From the NCBI GenBank assembly GCA_036277115.1, contig DASUNM010000023.1, positions 62,001-126,000 of the forward strand: DNA of 64,000 nucleotides. Direction: 5' to 3'. The DNA is from Pyrinomonadaceae bacterium. Lineage in GTDB: Bacteria > Acidobacteriota > Blastocatellia > Pyrinomonadales > Pyrinomonadaceae. This document shows, in pieces, positions 34,933 through 45,300 of the stretch. The first letter of the stretch is position 1. Each line of letters opens with the position of its first letter. A program made the position numbers and the translations under genes. The notes under the pieces are model-generated. The model did no database searches, was not told the DNA's origin, and saw only the letters and a program-made list of their open reading frames with translations.

Positions 34933-37884
34933 CTACTTCAACTTGTCGTATTCCTGGCGCGCTTCGGCGACAAAAGGGACCGTCGCATCAGCGTTTTTCC
35001 AGAGGTCGAAAAAGTCCTGGTAGGCCTTGCGAGCTTCGGCAGTGTTGCCGCTTTGCGCCGAAGCCCGGGCGTATCCCAGTCGCGCCAAAGCGTAGAGCGG
35101 CGACAGCGGGTGCCACCCGCGATGATCGAGGATATATCGGAATTCGTTTGCTGCCTGCAAGCCGTTCCCCTGTTTCGCATACGCCTGAGCGCGCACGTAC
35201 TGCGGCCAGTAATCGCCGTAGACTTCGTACTTCCGAGTCGCTTCGAGCTGCTGGATCGCTTCCGGGGTGTTACCGCGCGCGAGTTCAAGTTGAGCACGAA
35301 TCAAAGGAATCCACACATTGTGGAGCAGCGTGTCCCGCGGAAAGGCGTCCTGCATCTCCTTCATCAGCGATTGAGCCGCAGCACCCTGCCCGCAAGCGGC
35401 CAGCGCGTGGGCTGAGTGCTCCAGGTACAAGAGGTCGCGCGACAATGACAACGCCTTGCTGGTGAGCGCACTCACTTTTCCACAATCGCGAAACGTCGCG
35501 GCGCGCATCGCTTGTTGGGCGAGTAACTGAGGAGCCGCGTCGCTATTGTTATCCACGGCTTTGTCGGTGAACTGATTAGCCTCAGCCAACTTTCCATAAA
35601 ACTCCGCGGCGTGCGCTTGCCAGACGTTTAGCAGATATCTCGATGACCTGCTGGCAGCCCAGTCCAGTTGGTCCTTGATGCCCCCAGCGTCGTTGTTCAC
35701 GAACGCGAGATTGTAAAGGTGCTGGTGCATCGAGTCGGTTTCCATCTTCTGAGCCAGCGCGTTCCACAAAACCTGCTTTCCGTCGTCAAATCGATTCAGA
35801 CCGATAAACGCGTTGGCGCGGTTCGCGTGCACCTTCGGCTCCTTTGGATTCAAGTGCGCCGCTTCGCTGGCTTCCTTAAGCGCTTCATCGAACGGCCCAG
35901 TCAGCGTGTACCGAACGGCGAGCAGGTGGTGCGGCTCCCAATCGCGTGGAAAAGTTCGCTTCCACACATCGAGGGATTCTGCGGCTTTGACGATGTCACC
36001 AGTAACCGCGCCGTAGTAATTCCACTCTACGTAAAGCTTCTCGCGCTCGCTGGCGCGGTCGCGATATTCGTAGGCCTTTGATGACGCAGCCCGCGCCTGC
36101 TCTAACTTCTTCTTGACGTTGTAGCACGTCGCTAACCGCGCGTACGCGATCGCGAATCGCTGATCTACTTCGATCGCGTGCTCATAGAGCGGAATCGCGT
36201 CGTCATAGCGACCTCTCGAATGTTGCTGGAAACCCAGCGAGTAGTACCGCAGAGCCTCAAGCTTCGAGGTCGTAACTTGTTCAATCGGAGCGTCGAATTT
36301 CTTAATGTCATTAAGCGATTCGCCGAGCTTCTCGCGCAGGCGCGATGCCGCCTGTCCGAGCGCCTTTAGCACCTGTTCCTTGTTGGTCGCCTCAGCCTGA
36401 TCAGCCGCGATAGTGTCGCCCGTCTCACCGTTCAAAGCCTCCAGCGAAATCACGTAACCACTCCCGACGCTTGAAATCGTTCCGATCAGCATCGCCTTAA
36501 TACCCTGGCGCTGGCAGATGTCGCGTGCGATTTCGCGCGTTACGCGCTCGTCCGGAGACCGGTCCATGAGCTTCAGCGCGTCACGAACACGATCTTCAGA
36601 CACGATGTCGAGAAACGGTGACTGCCGCAGTTGCGCCGCCAGTGCCTGTTTCAGGGTCACATCAAAAACCGTATCGTCGGTCGTATTCACAAAGTCGGCC
36701 AGCAGAATATGGTCCTTGTCAGTCAATGCGGGGGTTGCACGACGGAAAGCCAGAAGCCAAACTCCACCAACCAGCAGTGCGATTCCGACGGCCACGGCTG
36801 CGACCTTGAGCTTGTGACGCTTGATGCCTTCAAAGATGTACTCAACACTCGAGGCCCGCGTTTGTGCGGCACTCTGAACAGTGCTGGTCGAGTGCATCGT
36901 CGACGGGAGCGCCGGTTGAAAACTCAAATGCGACGAGTGGTGCGGCACGTCCGTATCACCGAACGTCGTCATCGCGCCGGTGAGACGGTCGGGACCCATC
37001 GAGCGTTCCAGCTCTGTTTGAAACACGACTTTCTGTTTCAGCTTTTTGAGATCGGACTCGAGTTCTTTGATTGTCTGGTAGCGCTCGTCGGCGTTCTTGC
37101 GAAGCGCTTTCATGACCACCCACTCGAACTCAGGCGGAAGTCCGGGCGCGAAGCGGGCAAGCGGCGAAGGCTCACTTTTGGCAATCGCCACGATGATGTC
37201 GGTTTTCGTTTCGCCCATGAAGGGGGCGCGGCCGGCTGCCATCTCGTAGAGGATTACGCCGAGGCTCCAAATGTCGCTGCGCGCATCGACCCCTTTGCCG
37301 CGCGCTTGCTCGGGCGACATGTACAGCGAAGTTCCCATCACTACACCCGCGTCGGTTTGTACAAACGCGCGCGTCACGGCTTCCGTATCTGTCTGATCGC
37401 CCTCGACTGATCGGTCCAGCAGCTTTGCCAGACCGAAATCCAGAACCTTCACGTGACCATTCTTACGAATCATCACGTTCTCAGGCTTGATGTCGCGGTG
37501 AATGATTCCGGCGGCGTGGGCTTCCTCCAACGCGCCGGTAATTTGGATCGCGATGTCGAGAATCTCGGTGAGATCCATCGGTTGTCCGCTCAGCCGCTTG
37601 CGCAGAGTGATCCCGTCGATGTATTCGGTGGCGATGTAGTGACGGCCGGCCTCGTCACCCATCTCGTAAATTGTCAGGATGTTGGGATGATTCAGCGCGG
37701 AAGCTGCGTAGGCTTCCTGGTCGAACCGGCTCAGGCGATCTCGATTGTGAGTCAGCTCTTCAGATAACAGTTTGAGCGCGACTTTGCGGCCGAGCTTCGT
37801 ATCCTCAGCGAGATAAACTTCACCCATGCCGCCAGCGCCGAGCTTCTGGAGGATGCGATAACGGGAGATTGAAGTGAGCTCCAT
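34933..37884 (-). CDS. Ser/Thr protein kinase with TM segment and TPR repeats
   Basis: Residues 1-290 are a complete Hanks-type kinase: Gly loop LGAGGMGEVY, Lys K38 (VALKLL), HRDIKPEN (catalytic D131), DFG (149-151), GTSLYMSPEQ activation segment, SDIWSLGVILYEM. A single membrane helix follows near 360-380 (VAAVAVGIALLVGGVWLLAF). The outer part is a DUF-like beta region (LLADFVNTTDDTVFDVTLKQAL), then TPR-type helical pairs to the end (LEALRYYSLGFQQHSRGRYDDAIPLYEHAIEV, FAIAYARLATCYNVKKKLEQA). Signal sensing by the periplasmic TPR part is usual for these acidobacterial kinases. It lies 11 bases after the DUF167 gene. Confidence 0.93.
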   Translation of the reverse strand: MELTSISRYRILQKLGAGGMGEVYLAEDTKLGRKVALKLLSEELTHNRDRLSRFDQEAYAASALNHPNILTIYEMGDEAGRHYIATEYIDGITLRKRLSGQPMDLTEILDIAIQITGALEEAHAAGIIHRDIKPENVMIRKNGHVKVLDFGLAKLLDRSVEGDQTDTEAVTRAFVQTDAGVVMGTSLYMSPEQARGKGVDARSDIWSLGVILYEMAAGRAPFMGETKTDIIVAIAKSEPSPLARFAPGLPPEFEWVVMKALRKNADERYQTIKELESDLKKLKQKVVFQTELERSMGPDRLTGAMTTFGDTDVPHHSSHLSFQPALPSTMHSTSTVQSAAQTRASSVEYIFEGIKRHKLKVAAVAVGIALLVGGVWLLAFRRATPALTDKDHILLADFVNTTDDTVFDVTLKQALAAQLRQSPFLDIVSEDRVRDALKLMDRSPDERVTREIARDICQRQGIKAMLIGTISSVGSGYVISLEALNGETGDTIAADQAEATNKEQVLKALGQAASRLREKLGESLNDIKKFDAPIEQVTTSKLEALRYYSLGFQQHSRGRYDDAIPLYEHAIEVDQRFAIAYARLATCYNVKKKLEQARAASSKAYEYRDRASEREKLYVEWNYYGAVTGDIVKAAESLDVWKRTFPRDWEPHHLLAVRYTLTGPFDEALKEASEAAHLNPKEPKVHANRANAFIGLNRFDDGKQVLWNALAQKMETDSMHQHLYNLAFVNNDAGGIKDQLDWAASRSSRYLLNVWQAHAAEFYGKLAEANQFTDKAVDNNSDAAPQLLAQQAMRAATFRDCGKVSALTSKALSLSRDLLYLEHSAHALAACGQGAAAQSLMKEMQDAFPRDTLLHNVWIPLIRAQLELARGNTPEAIQQLEATRKYEVYGDYWPQYVRAQAYAKQGNGLQAANEFRYILDHRGWHPLSPLYALARLGYARASAQSGNTAEARKAYQDFFDLWKNADATVPFVAEARQEYDKLK

Positions 37885-37895
37885 CCCGGGAACTG

Positions 37896-38186
37896 TTACT
37901 GCGACTGAATCAAACGTTCGAGCGTGTCGGCGTCCACGCCCTGAACTCTAATAGTTTTGTTTCTTGAACTTGTGCCGGCAATTATCTCGACGGCATTCTG
38001 CGACACCTTTAGTGCTCTCGCGATCACCCGGGTCAATTCGCGATTGGCCGCGCCGTCTACCGGTGGCGCGGCTATTCTAACCCGTAAAGCGCCATCGTGC
38101 TCACCACTAATTTCGCTGCGGGAAGCTCGGGGCGCCACTCGCACCGCAAAAGTGAGGGTGCGGCCGTGCTGCGAATAACGAATCAC
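37896..38186 (-). CDS. DUF167 / YggU family protein
   Basis: 96 residues: LTFAVRVAPRASRSEISGEHDGALRVRIAAPPVDGAANRELTRVIA then EIIAGTSSRNKTIRV, which covers the whole DUF167 (YggU) domain. Function is unknown, but the gene commonly sits with yggS and yggT, as here. The start is GTG at 38186. A palindromic repeat and a word array separate it from yggT upstream. Confidence 0.93.
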   Translation of the reverse strand: MIRYSQHGRTLTFAVRVAPRASRSEISGEHDGALRVRIAAPPVDGAANRELTRVIARALKVSQNAVEIIAGTSSRNKTIRVQGVDADTLERLIQSQ

Positions 38187-38198
38187 TGGCGCGGAGAT

Positions 38199-38297
38199 AT
38201 TAAATCGCGAATCGTGAATAGTAAACGAAGCGCTAGAGTACCGACTTCAGTCGGGTATTTTCAACGATTGAAAGCCGACTAAAGTTGGCACTCTAAC
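38199..38297. repeat. Word array plus palindromic repeat family B between yggT and DUF167
   Basis: 38199-38227 holds TAAATCGCGAATCGTGAATA, the same word as at 26064 and 53421. 38234-38297 has arms TAGAGTACCGACTTCAGTCGG and CCGACTAAAGTTGGCACTCTA (inverted, about 18 of 21 matching). The second family B copy is at 54084-54142. The ACTTCAGT core links family B to family A. Confidence 0.82.
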
Positions 38298-38302
38298 GCT
38301 AT

Positions 38303-38920
38303 CTAGAAGAAATGAACCGGCCAGCCCTTCAATAGTGTCGCCGCGACAATGGCTTGCAAAACCCAAAGGATGAGAAAAGCGATGATCGGCGAGATATCAA
38401 ACATGCCCACGGGGCGGATGTGGCGACGCAGCGGGCCCATCAACGGCTCGGTGATGCGAATAAGAAAACGCATCCACCGATTTCCGTAGCCGAGAGCGCC
38501 ATAGGAAAGAAAGATCCGCATGAAAATCGCCAACGTGTAAAGTCCCAGCAGCCCGAAGACAAGATAACCAACAATGGCGATGGGAAAACCAGGAACGCCA
38601 CTGCTCACGGCATAGAGGATGCCCGCGATCGTGTTGAGCACGCTGCTCGCCACTTGAAATACAAAATAACCAACCAGAATGATCAGGAGAACGGCGATGA
38701 ACGGCGCTATTTTTGGCTCGAGCCGAAACGCGACCAGCAGGCGGCGAATCGGAAGAATCATCGGATCGGTTGCCCGCTTCAAAGAAATCGCTGAGCGCCG
38801 AAATGGGTTTACGTCGGCGTAGTTATAAATCGATCGCAAAATGATTAGCGCAATTGCGGCGATCGCTAAGGCCATCACACCCCACGTGATGAACAGATAA
38901 AGTGTTTTCAGGATTAGCAT
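38303..38920 (-). CDS. YggT family membrane protein
   Basis: 205 residues, with five or so hydrophobic segments. [25 protein letters not shown] and later [36 protein letters not shown] are two copies of the YggT motif, so the domain is duplicated. The family is linked with osmotic stress and membrane assembly, but its mechanism is unknown. The start follows the yggS stop by two bases, so it is in the same operon. Confidence 0.92.
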   Translation of the reverse strand: MLILKTLYLFITWGVMALAIAAIALIILRSIYNYADVNPFRRSAISLKRATDPMILPIRRLLVAFRLEPKIAPFIAVLLIILVGYFVFQVASSVLNTIAGILYAVSSGVPGFPIAIVGYLVFGLLGLYTLAIFMRIFLSYGALGYGNRWMRFLIRITEPLMGPLRRHIRPVGMFDISPIIAFLILWVLQAIVAATLLKGWPVHFF

Positions 38921-38922
38921 TG

Positions 38923-39645
38923 TTATGCCGTTTCGCGCGCACCGAAGATTGCCGTGCCGACGCGCACCATCGTCGCTCCTTCTTCAATCGCCACTTCGAA
39001 ATCGTTCGTCATGCCCATTGATAATTCACCCTGCGCGCCGCCGAACACGCCGCGGTCCTGATATTCGTCGCGCAAGCTGCGCAGCTTCGCAAAAAACGGC
39101 CGCGTCAATTCCGCATCTTCGAAGAAGGGCGGCAAAGTCATGAATCCGACCAGCTTTAGACGTGCGCTGCCGGTCACCGCGCCGATGAGTCCCGGCAGTT
39201 CTGTTTCGTCTGCGCCGGACTTCGTCGTCTCGTGTCCGAGATCGACTTGAATCAGAACCGGCAATTCTTCCCGATCTAGCTCGGCGCACGCACGATCGAG
39301 CTTTTCCACCAGTGCTGCAGAATCGATCGAATGAATCATGTCGAAGATCTGAACGGCGCGTCTGGCCTTGTTCGACTGAAGATGCCCGATCAAGTGCCAC
39401 CTCGCGGCTTCACGTCCCAGTTCGTCGATCTTCGGTTCCGCTTCCTGCACACGGTTCTCGCCGAGATCCGTCATGCCGACCTTGATCGCCGCGCGCAAAA
39501 CATCAACCGGATGAGTCTTGCTCACCGCAATCAGTTGGATCGCCTCGCGCGGTCTGCCGCTCCGTTTCGCCGCAGCCTCAATGCGCGACCCCACACCAAG
39601 CAAGCGCCGGCGCAACTCGTCCTCAATCGAATCCACCGAATTCAT
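38923..39645 (-). CDS. yggS: YggS family pyridoxal-phosphate homeostasis protein
   Basis: From the ATG at 39645 ([16 protein letters not shown]) the protein has 240 residues, the family's normal size. The PLP lysine is in [11 protein letters not shown], followed by [40 protein letters not shown] and [28 protein letters not shown]. Members bind PLP and keep vitamin B6 and amino-acid pools balanced, without a known enzymatic activity. The frame is open up to 39735, but a good promoter lies within that stretch, so the shorter start is preferred. First gene of the yggS-yggT-DUF167-kinase run. Confidence 0.93.
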   Translation of the reverse strand: MNSVDSIEDELRRRLLGVGSRIEAAAKRSGRPREAIQLIAVSKTHPVDVLRAAIKVGMTDLGENRVQEAEPKIDELGREAARWHLIGHLQSNKARRAVQIFDMIHSIDSAALVEKLDRACAELDREELPVLIQVDLGHETTKSGADETELPGLIGAVTGSARLKLVGFMTLPPFFEDAELTRPFFAKLRSLRDEYQDRGVFGGAQGELSMGMTNDFEVAIEEGATMVRVGTAIFGARETA

Positions 39646-39664
39646 TTTCTTAGGCCTTACGCGC

Positions 39665-39694
39665 ACTATAACAACGGTTTTCAAGGACCGGCAA
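39665..39694 (-). promoter_or_regulatory. Sigma-70-like promoter for yggS
   Basis: On the minus strand TTGCCG (39689-39694) and TATAGT (39665-39670) are 18 bases apart. The expected transcript start would lie about 13 bases before the ATG at 39645. Confidence 0.55.
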
Positions 39695-39894
39695 ATACGA
39701 CATCCATCAATATCGACGTCCGATATCGGCCCCAAGCGTCACGATATCGTGCGGCTTAAACCAATAAAATCGCCGCAATTCCCGCAAATGGGTGGCGATC
39801 TCCTGCGGCACGGCGGTTGACTTAATAACCATGTACCCCGCGCGACAACCAACTCGCAATAATTTTTGGATTTTCAAATTCGGAGGAACTGATA

Positions 39895-40305
39895 ATGAAC
39901 TTAACTAAAGGAAGCAAGTTCGCAAAAGCGATCTTGTTGGGACTAATTTTGCTGGTAGCGATGCCGGTCCTGACTTTCGCGCAAGGGCGCGGACGTGGCC
40001 GTGGCCAGGACAAGAAGAACGAGAAGTTCGTGAATGGTCACGATGCTCGCGATGGCCGCTGGGACGGACGTGGGCCAAACCGCAGCAACAACATCTATCG
40101 CAATCGCCGTTGGCGCGACCGCGATGACGATAATCGCTACGGGCGCAGCCGACGCGTAGACCGAGATGGCGATGGTGATTTCGATCGCAATGACGTGTTC
40201 CTTGGAAGACGGAATCGCGTCGACCGTGACGGTGATGGCGACTTTGATCGCAGGGACGTTCGGCTTAGCCGACGCGCGCGACGAACCACAAGCTGGAATC
40301 GATAA
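39895..40305 (+). CDS. Small secreted Arg-rich protein with two EF-hand loops
   Basis: 136 residues. A signal peptide (AILLGLILLVAMPVLTFAQ) is followed by a very basic, Gly/Arg/Asn-rich region (GRGRGRGQDKKNEK, NRSNNIYRNRRWRDRDDD). Two identical loops DRDGDGDFDRxD then fit the EF-hand calcium loop at every ligand position (Asp at 1, 3, 5, 9, 12 and Gly at 6). Calcium binding outside the cell is therefore likely. A GGAGGA site precedes the ATG by 7 bases. No known family was recognised. It is a single-gene unit before tRNA-Leu. Confidence 0.78.
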   Translation: MNLTKGSKFAKAILLGLILLVAMPVLTFAQGRGRGRGQDKKNEKFVNGHDARDGRWDGRGPNRSNNIYRNRRWRDRDDDNRYGRSRRVDRDGDGDFDRNDVFLGRRNRVDRDGDGDFDRRDVRLSRRARRTTSWNR

Positions 40306-40365
40306 CCGGCGGATTGAGTCTGCTTGACACTTCCAGAGACGCGTCCGTAAGATCACCTTCCGTTC

Positions 40366-40452
40366 GCGGATGTGGCGGAACTGGCAGACGCGCAGGTCTC
40401 AGAAGCCTGTGATGGTGACATCGTGGAGGTTCAAGTCCTCTCATCCGCACCA
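40366..40452 (+). tRNA. tRNA-Leu(CAG)
   Basis: Acceptor arms GCGGATG and CATCCGC pair fully, discriminator A, CCA encoded. The anticodon arm CAGGT-CTCAGAA-GCCTG reads CAG. The long variable arm (TGATGGTGACATCGT, with GATG/CATC pairing) marks a class II Leu tRNA, and the T arm GAGGTTCAAGTCCTC is standard. Confidence 0.95.
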
Positions 40453-40460
40453 AAAATCAA

Positions 40461-40487
40461 AAGGCGAGCTCAGGCTCGCCTTTTTTT
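40461..40487 (+). terminator. Rho-independent terminator after tRNA-Leu
   Basis: AAGGCGAGC-TCAG-GCTCGCCTT with seven T. On the minus strand the hairpin also runs into a T-rich stretch, so it may serve the convergent membrane-protein gene too. Confidence 0.93.
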
Positions 40488-40526
40488 CTTCGGTATGCTC
40501 GCGATCCGCGTGCATTTGCGCTCATA

Positions 40527-40543
40527 GCACGCCGGAGGCGTGC
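40527..40543. repeat. Short dispersed hairpin (GCACGCC-GGA-GGCGTGC)
   Basis: A perfect 7-bp hairpin with GGA loop, the type of small element commonly scattered in bacterial intergenic DNA. It lies just past the stop of the minus-strand membrane protein. Confidence 0.5.
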
Positions 40544-40550
40544 GTACCGC

Positions 40551-40994
40551 TCAAGTCCGCTTCTTTAACTTCCCACCAATCACCGCGCCCAGCGCGCTGA
40601 CAAACGGAAAAACGAACGGAGCCCAAACCGGCCAGGACGCCTTTTCCATGGCTTCCATCGCCGGAACATCGCCCACGCGAACCATGTCGGCGTTTGCCCT
40701 GCTCTTCATGATCGCCGGAATCGCCAGCAGTAACCCGACGACGAGGATTAGGCCCGCCAAAGCCAGGGTCGCTTTGCGTCCACGCGCAATCGCTGCGCAG
40801 ATGAGCCCGGCGATGATGCCTGACACGATCATGACCGCAAGTGCCATCACGAACCAGCGGTTCGAAGCGACGTACAAGCGCGGTTTGAATGCCTGGCTGG
40901 GGCCGACGACGGCGTACAGGCCGATGAAGCCCAATAAGTTCAGCACAAACATGGCGATGTAGCTGACGATTACGGCAATGATTGAACGGACCAT
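40551..40994 (-). CDS. Small integral membrane protein, unknown family
   Basis: 147 residues with four likely membrane helices (about 5-28, 48-70, 74-92, 122-140) and a basic tail GGKLKKRT. A GGAGG ribosome-binding site 7 bases before the ATG makes it a real gene. I do not recognise the family and see no catalytic motif. It ends about 60 bases from a bidirectional-looking terminator. Confidence 0.75.
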   Translation of the reverse strand: MVRSIIAVIVSYIAMFVLNLLGFIGLYAVVGPSQAFKPRLYVASNRWFVMALAVMIVSGIIAGLICAAIARGRKATLALAGLILVVGLLLAIPAIMKSRANADMVRVGDVPAMEAMEKASWPVWAPFVFPFVSALGAVIGGKLKKRT

Positions 40995-41033
40995 TGAGAT
41001 CCTCCTTCAGATAAGCTTAGTGGTGCGCGTTTA

Positions 41034-42059
41034 TCACACGGCGGCGCCGGCTCGCAAGCTTTGCGCGATCAGCGGAATGATTTTTCGTGGGATGTCGATG
41101 GCGGCTTTAATATGTCGCGCATGCGTGAAATGACCGGCAACGTAGAGGCCCGGCACGTTTGTCTCGAACGTTTCCGGATCGTAAACCGGAACTTCAGTGA
41201 GCTTGCCGGGCTCAGTCGTCACCCCAAGTTTCTTAATTAGAGTGAGATCGGCGTCGCTGCCCACCAACACGAATACCACATCGTTTGGGATCGACTTCGA
41301 TTCATCTGTATCTGTCGTCAGGCGCACAGATTGATGAGTTATTTCGTCGATCTGTTTGTAAAGAACGACCCGCAAGCGGCCTTCGGAAATTTCGCGTTCC
41401 AGCGGCGAGCGCACCCAATGCTTCATGGCGCCGGCTTTCGGATCGCGATTCTCCCAATCTTCACGCCAAATCGCCATCGTCGTGCGAGCGCCTTCTTCGG
41501 ATAAGAACAAAGCGGCTTCGGCAGCGCTGTTACCGCCGCCAACTACTAAAACTTCGCGACGCACGTAGGGATAGGGCTCGACGAAACGATGGTGGACTTT
41601 CGGCAGGTCTTCACCCGGAACGTTCAGCCGCCGCGGATGCTCCATGGCGCCGATGGCGAACAGAATTGTGCGCGCGTGGTAAGTGTTGTCCTGCTGACCT
41701 GCCTGAAAACTGCGGCAGTGCGTGCGTACCTCAAACCCATCCGAAGTCTCGCGCTCGACGTCGACGACTTCTTCACCTGTGTTGATGCGCAAATCGTTAT
41801 CGAGCACGAAATGGACGTAGTGCGAAAGCAGCTCTTCGCGCGTCGGCTTCTCGCGAATTGGTTTCAGCGATCCTGCGCGCATCTCAAGTTCGTTCGGCGT
41901 CGAGAACATTTCGCGACCCACCGGGTACTGCCGAATGGTGTTCGCGATCGTCCCTCTCTCGATGACGAGATAAGACAGACCTTCACGCGCCGCCGCGTCC
42001 GCGGCCGACAAGCCTGCCGGGCCAGCGCCGATGATTAAGAGATCGAGAAGGTCGGACAT
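41034..42059 (-). CDS. Thioredoxin-reductase-like FAD/NAD(P) flavoprotein (YpdA-type)
   Basis: 341 residues from the ATG at 42059. The FAD site is DLLIIGAGPAGLSAADAA, and the NAD(P) site VLVVGGGNSAAEAALFL; a late FAD motif is VPGLYVAGHF. There is no CxxC redox pair between the two nucleotide sites, which separates it from thioredoxin reductase and points to the YpdA-type group (bacillithiol disulfide reductase in Firmicutes). Bacillithiol use here is not shown. The frame is open to 42107, but those 16 residues translate a word array (GTCCAACGTCCAATGTCCAA), so the internal start is better. Confidence 0.87.
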   Translation of the reverse strand: MSDLLDLLIIGAGPAGLSAADAAAREGLSYLVIERGTIANTIRQYPVGREMFSTPNELEMRAGSLKPIREKPTREELLSHYVHFVLDNDLRINTGEEVVDVERETSDGFEVRTHCRSFQAGQQDNTYHARTILFAIGAMEHPRRLNVPGEDLPKVHHRFVEPYPYVRREVLVVGGGNSAAEAALFLSEEGARTTMAIWREDWENRDPKAGAMKHWVRSPLEREISEGRLRVVLYKQIDEITHQSVRLTTDTDESKSIPNDVVFVLVGSDADLTLIKKLGVTTEPGKLTEVPVYDPETFETNVPGLYVAGHFTHARHIKAAIDIPRKIIPLIAQSLRAGAAV

Positions 42060-42393
42060 TTTTCTTCTGACTGAATTGGATTGAATCGTCCAGAGTCCAA
42101 CGTCCAATGTCCAAAGCCTTCACCTTCGGGAAATACCGCCACGGTATTTCCGGTGAACGGCTGATCAGTAAACACGTGGAGTTGTATGAACCGATACTGA
42201 AGCAATGCCCGCACCTCTTTTCTAAATAAACATCATCATTGCCGCGTCAGCGGAAGGCGTCAAGCAGAACCAACGTAGTGTCCTGGTTGAGTGGCACGCG
42301 CATCTTGCGCGTGATTTCACACTCTTTCAGACTAGGGCACTCCTAACGGATCTTGACGAAGTTGGAGCGACAAGAGTTCGTCGTCGGGGTGAC
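42060..42393. other. Gap between patatin-like gene and flavoprotein gene, with hairpins
   Basis: 334 bases without a supportable gene. It holds a word array (42088-42115, GTCCAA repeated), a composite hairpin at 42119-42157 and a small hairpin CACGCGCATCTTGCGCGTG at 42295-42313. No promoter could be assigned with confidence. Confidence 0.55.
42119..42157. repeat. Composite palindrome upstream of the flavoprotein gene
   Basis: An inner 10-bp perfect hairpin GGAAATACCG-CCA-CGGTATTTCC (42129-42151) is flanked by TTCACC and GGTGAA arms. It lies about 60 bases before the start codon and could be an operator or a dispersed hairpin element; I cannot tell which. Confidence 0.55.
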
Positions 42394-45300
42394 CTACGGA
42401 CTGCGTGCGGGACTCGTCGGCGAAGGCGTAGCGGTGGGGCCCGCGGCAGGCGAGGAATTTGGCGATGCCGAGGGCTCGAGGGGCTTCGTCACCACGGGCT
42501 GGTCAACTAGTAAAACACGAATCGGCTCGGGTGCCGCGGGCGGCCCACCGATTCTCCCGTCCGTCCACTTGTAGATTTTGTGTGAGATTTTTTTCCGGAA
42601 CCCCGTGTTGGCCAGTTCATCGACACCAACAAAAGCGAAGAACACGATTGCGGCAAAAACCACCGCCGCGCCGACTCCCAGCCATCGGTTTTTGCCGCGC
42701 ATCAAATCGCGCAAAAGAAAGACGGCGAAATGCGTCGCCAATGTCAGCGCGAGTAAGTTCCACGCAAAGCTCGCCACGCCGGGCGTGGAAAGAACGAACG
42801 TCGCCAGAAACAACATGAGGATCTCAAACGCGTAGAGAAGCTTCAGCCAGTGACGGAAGAGCCGCGCGGCTGTGCTTTCCGGCACGGCGACCTCGACCAG
42901 GCCCGAAAAGATTTGGCCCGCCCGCGCGATCCATCGAATCGACTTACTATCAACCTGGTTTGACTGCGCGACGTCATCAAAGATTTTTCCCGTCACCTGC
43001 GTCGCACGTGCTATTGATCGCAACAACGGCTTTGGTTCAAGCTTGCGATTCACTTCGTAATGCTTTTTGACGAAATCCAAGAGTTTTTTGTCCTCGAGGC
43101 ACGACCGCATCGCGATCTCCATCCGCTTTTTGACCTTGGGACCTTTTAAAGGCCCCATCACTTTGACTAACGCATCCTCAAACGTTTCGCCGGAACTGGC
43201 GCGAATCAAAGCTTCCGACAACAGGCGACCTAGTTGCTCCTGTGACGCTGGCGGCATCTCTTCCTGAAGGATGGCAACATGGGCGTCGCTGATTAACTTG
43301 TCTCTGACCGTCTTGTGCTCGGGGTCCGGCATCAGCGCGGTGATCAGCCGTTCGGCACCGTCCAGGCGCCCCCACATGATGTCGTTTTCGCGCCACATGC
43401 GATCGAGAAAAGCCCCGAAGTGAAATAGAGAAATGCCCGCGAGTTTCCGGCGGCGGTCAGCGCCCGGCCCGGCTTCACGAATTAGACTCGGGGCGTCTTG
43501 CGGGCTGATCCGGAAAATCTCGACCAGGTCGGACTCGCCGACGTCGCTGCCGTAGAGGATCGGAAATCGCACTTGATCGTAATCATCGAACTGGCTGAAA
43601 TAACGCCAGAGAAACTCGCGAATGCTATCCGCGTGCTTCAGGGAGATTCCTTCGAGTAAAGCACTACACGTTCGAATTGGTTCCGGAAGAGGATGGAGTT
43701 CGACGGTTCCATCTTCCTTGAGCGACCCAGTTTTCAGCAGTGAACGGCCGCGAGTCCATACCGGGTCAACCACTTCTTTGTGCAACTCGCTGCTCAAGGC
43801 TCGCGCTGCTTCTTCGATAGCTGCGGCCGGATTCGGAACATCAGCGGGCCCTTTACCGGAGAAAAGATCCTTTGCCCGCGCGACACACTCGTCTTCGTTA
43901 AGCTTGCCCAAATCGAGGTCGCCATGCGAAGAGTGGACGTCCAGAATGTAATCGAGCAGTTTTGGTCCAATCTTAACGTTCTGAAGTTTTGCCGCGAAAC
44001 TGTTCGGGTCGGCGGCGCTGGACACACGTTGCAGCACCCGGCCGGCAACGCGCAACTCTCGATAGAGCTCACTGAATTCGCACTTCAAGTACGCCACAAC
44101 CGCTTGGAACTGTCCGCGTTCCTCCTCCGAAAGGCTTTCGTATTCCAGCGGGTTGAATTTCAACGCAGCCAGTCTCTCGATGGCGGCCGCCCGCCGCCCA
44201 GTGGCGTCTGTGCCGCTCGTCGTTCCGGCCTCGTTCAACCTAAGCAGATCGTCAATCTTCGAGCGAATGAAAGTCAGGCGGCGCAACCAGTACTTGAAAT
44301 CGAAATCGATCAGAAACTGATTTGCCGTTCGCTGGCTGGTTGGGGTCTCTCCATCCTTTGCGTGGTAATCAGGGTAATTCAATTCGCGCCAGGCTCGAAT
44401 CATCAGTCGCACGGCGGCGAAGTGCGCCGAGTTCTCTTCTAATCCGGCCACGCTCGATACCAACTTCGCCAGTTCATCAGTGGCTGATGCAATCCGCAGA
44501 CGCCGGTAAGGCAGGTAATAGCTCCCAAACTTCCTGACCATGCCGGCGAGATCCAACGTCTCCCACTCATCCTCTTTAATCGGCGGCCTTTTCCACTCCG
44601 CGTGGCTCAAGTCCCGTTCGATTGCATCGCCGATTCGGTTGACGCGGTTGAGCAGTCTATTCCGTTCGTTAACGCGCTCAATATCCTGTCGAATGGTTTC
44701 GTAGCCGGGCAGGTCGAGCAGTGCCGCCTTGGCGTTTCCAATCGCACTCGGAGTCTGGTTCTTCTCACGAGCATTTAGTTGTTCCGGAGAGGGTTCGATG
44801 TAAACGAGTTTTCGATCTACGGGGACGTACCCGCCGCGTCTGCTCAGCGTTTCCGTCGGATAAGAAAACGGCTTATTGTCCAGGTAGCCACCATCACCAA
44901 ATGCTCGTGTTTTGGTATCGGTAATAGGCTTCCCGGTATCGGGATCAACATACGATGAGAAGAACTTCTTCCATGTCGGGCTTTCCGATCGCGAGTCCTC
45001 ATAGCCCTCAAAGTTATCAACCACTTCGTCGATGTCTTCCAGTTTCATCGGCTCGAAAGCGAACGGAAACGAAGAAGTACAGCGCGCCGCAAACGCGAGG
45101 AAAGGGTTATGGCTCCGCTTCAAATCATTACAGTGCGCGCCAAATACAGATTCTTGCTTCGCATACTTGAAACGAAATACGTGGCGATGGCGGCGTTCGA
45201 GGACCTTCATATCGGACAGCCTGATAGACAGCGGCAAGCCCTGAATATCAGTGGCGGTTACGAACAAGTCCAACTCATCCACACAAGGCGAGATGTACGT

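Noticed and set aside
39805-39850. Promoter TTGACT upstream of the EF-hand gene
   Set aside because: No matching -10 hexamer lies at 16-18 bases, so I did not call it.
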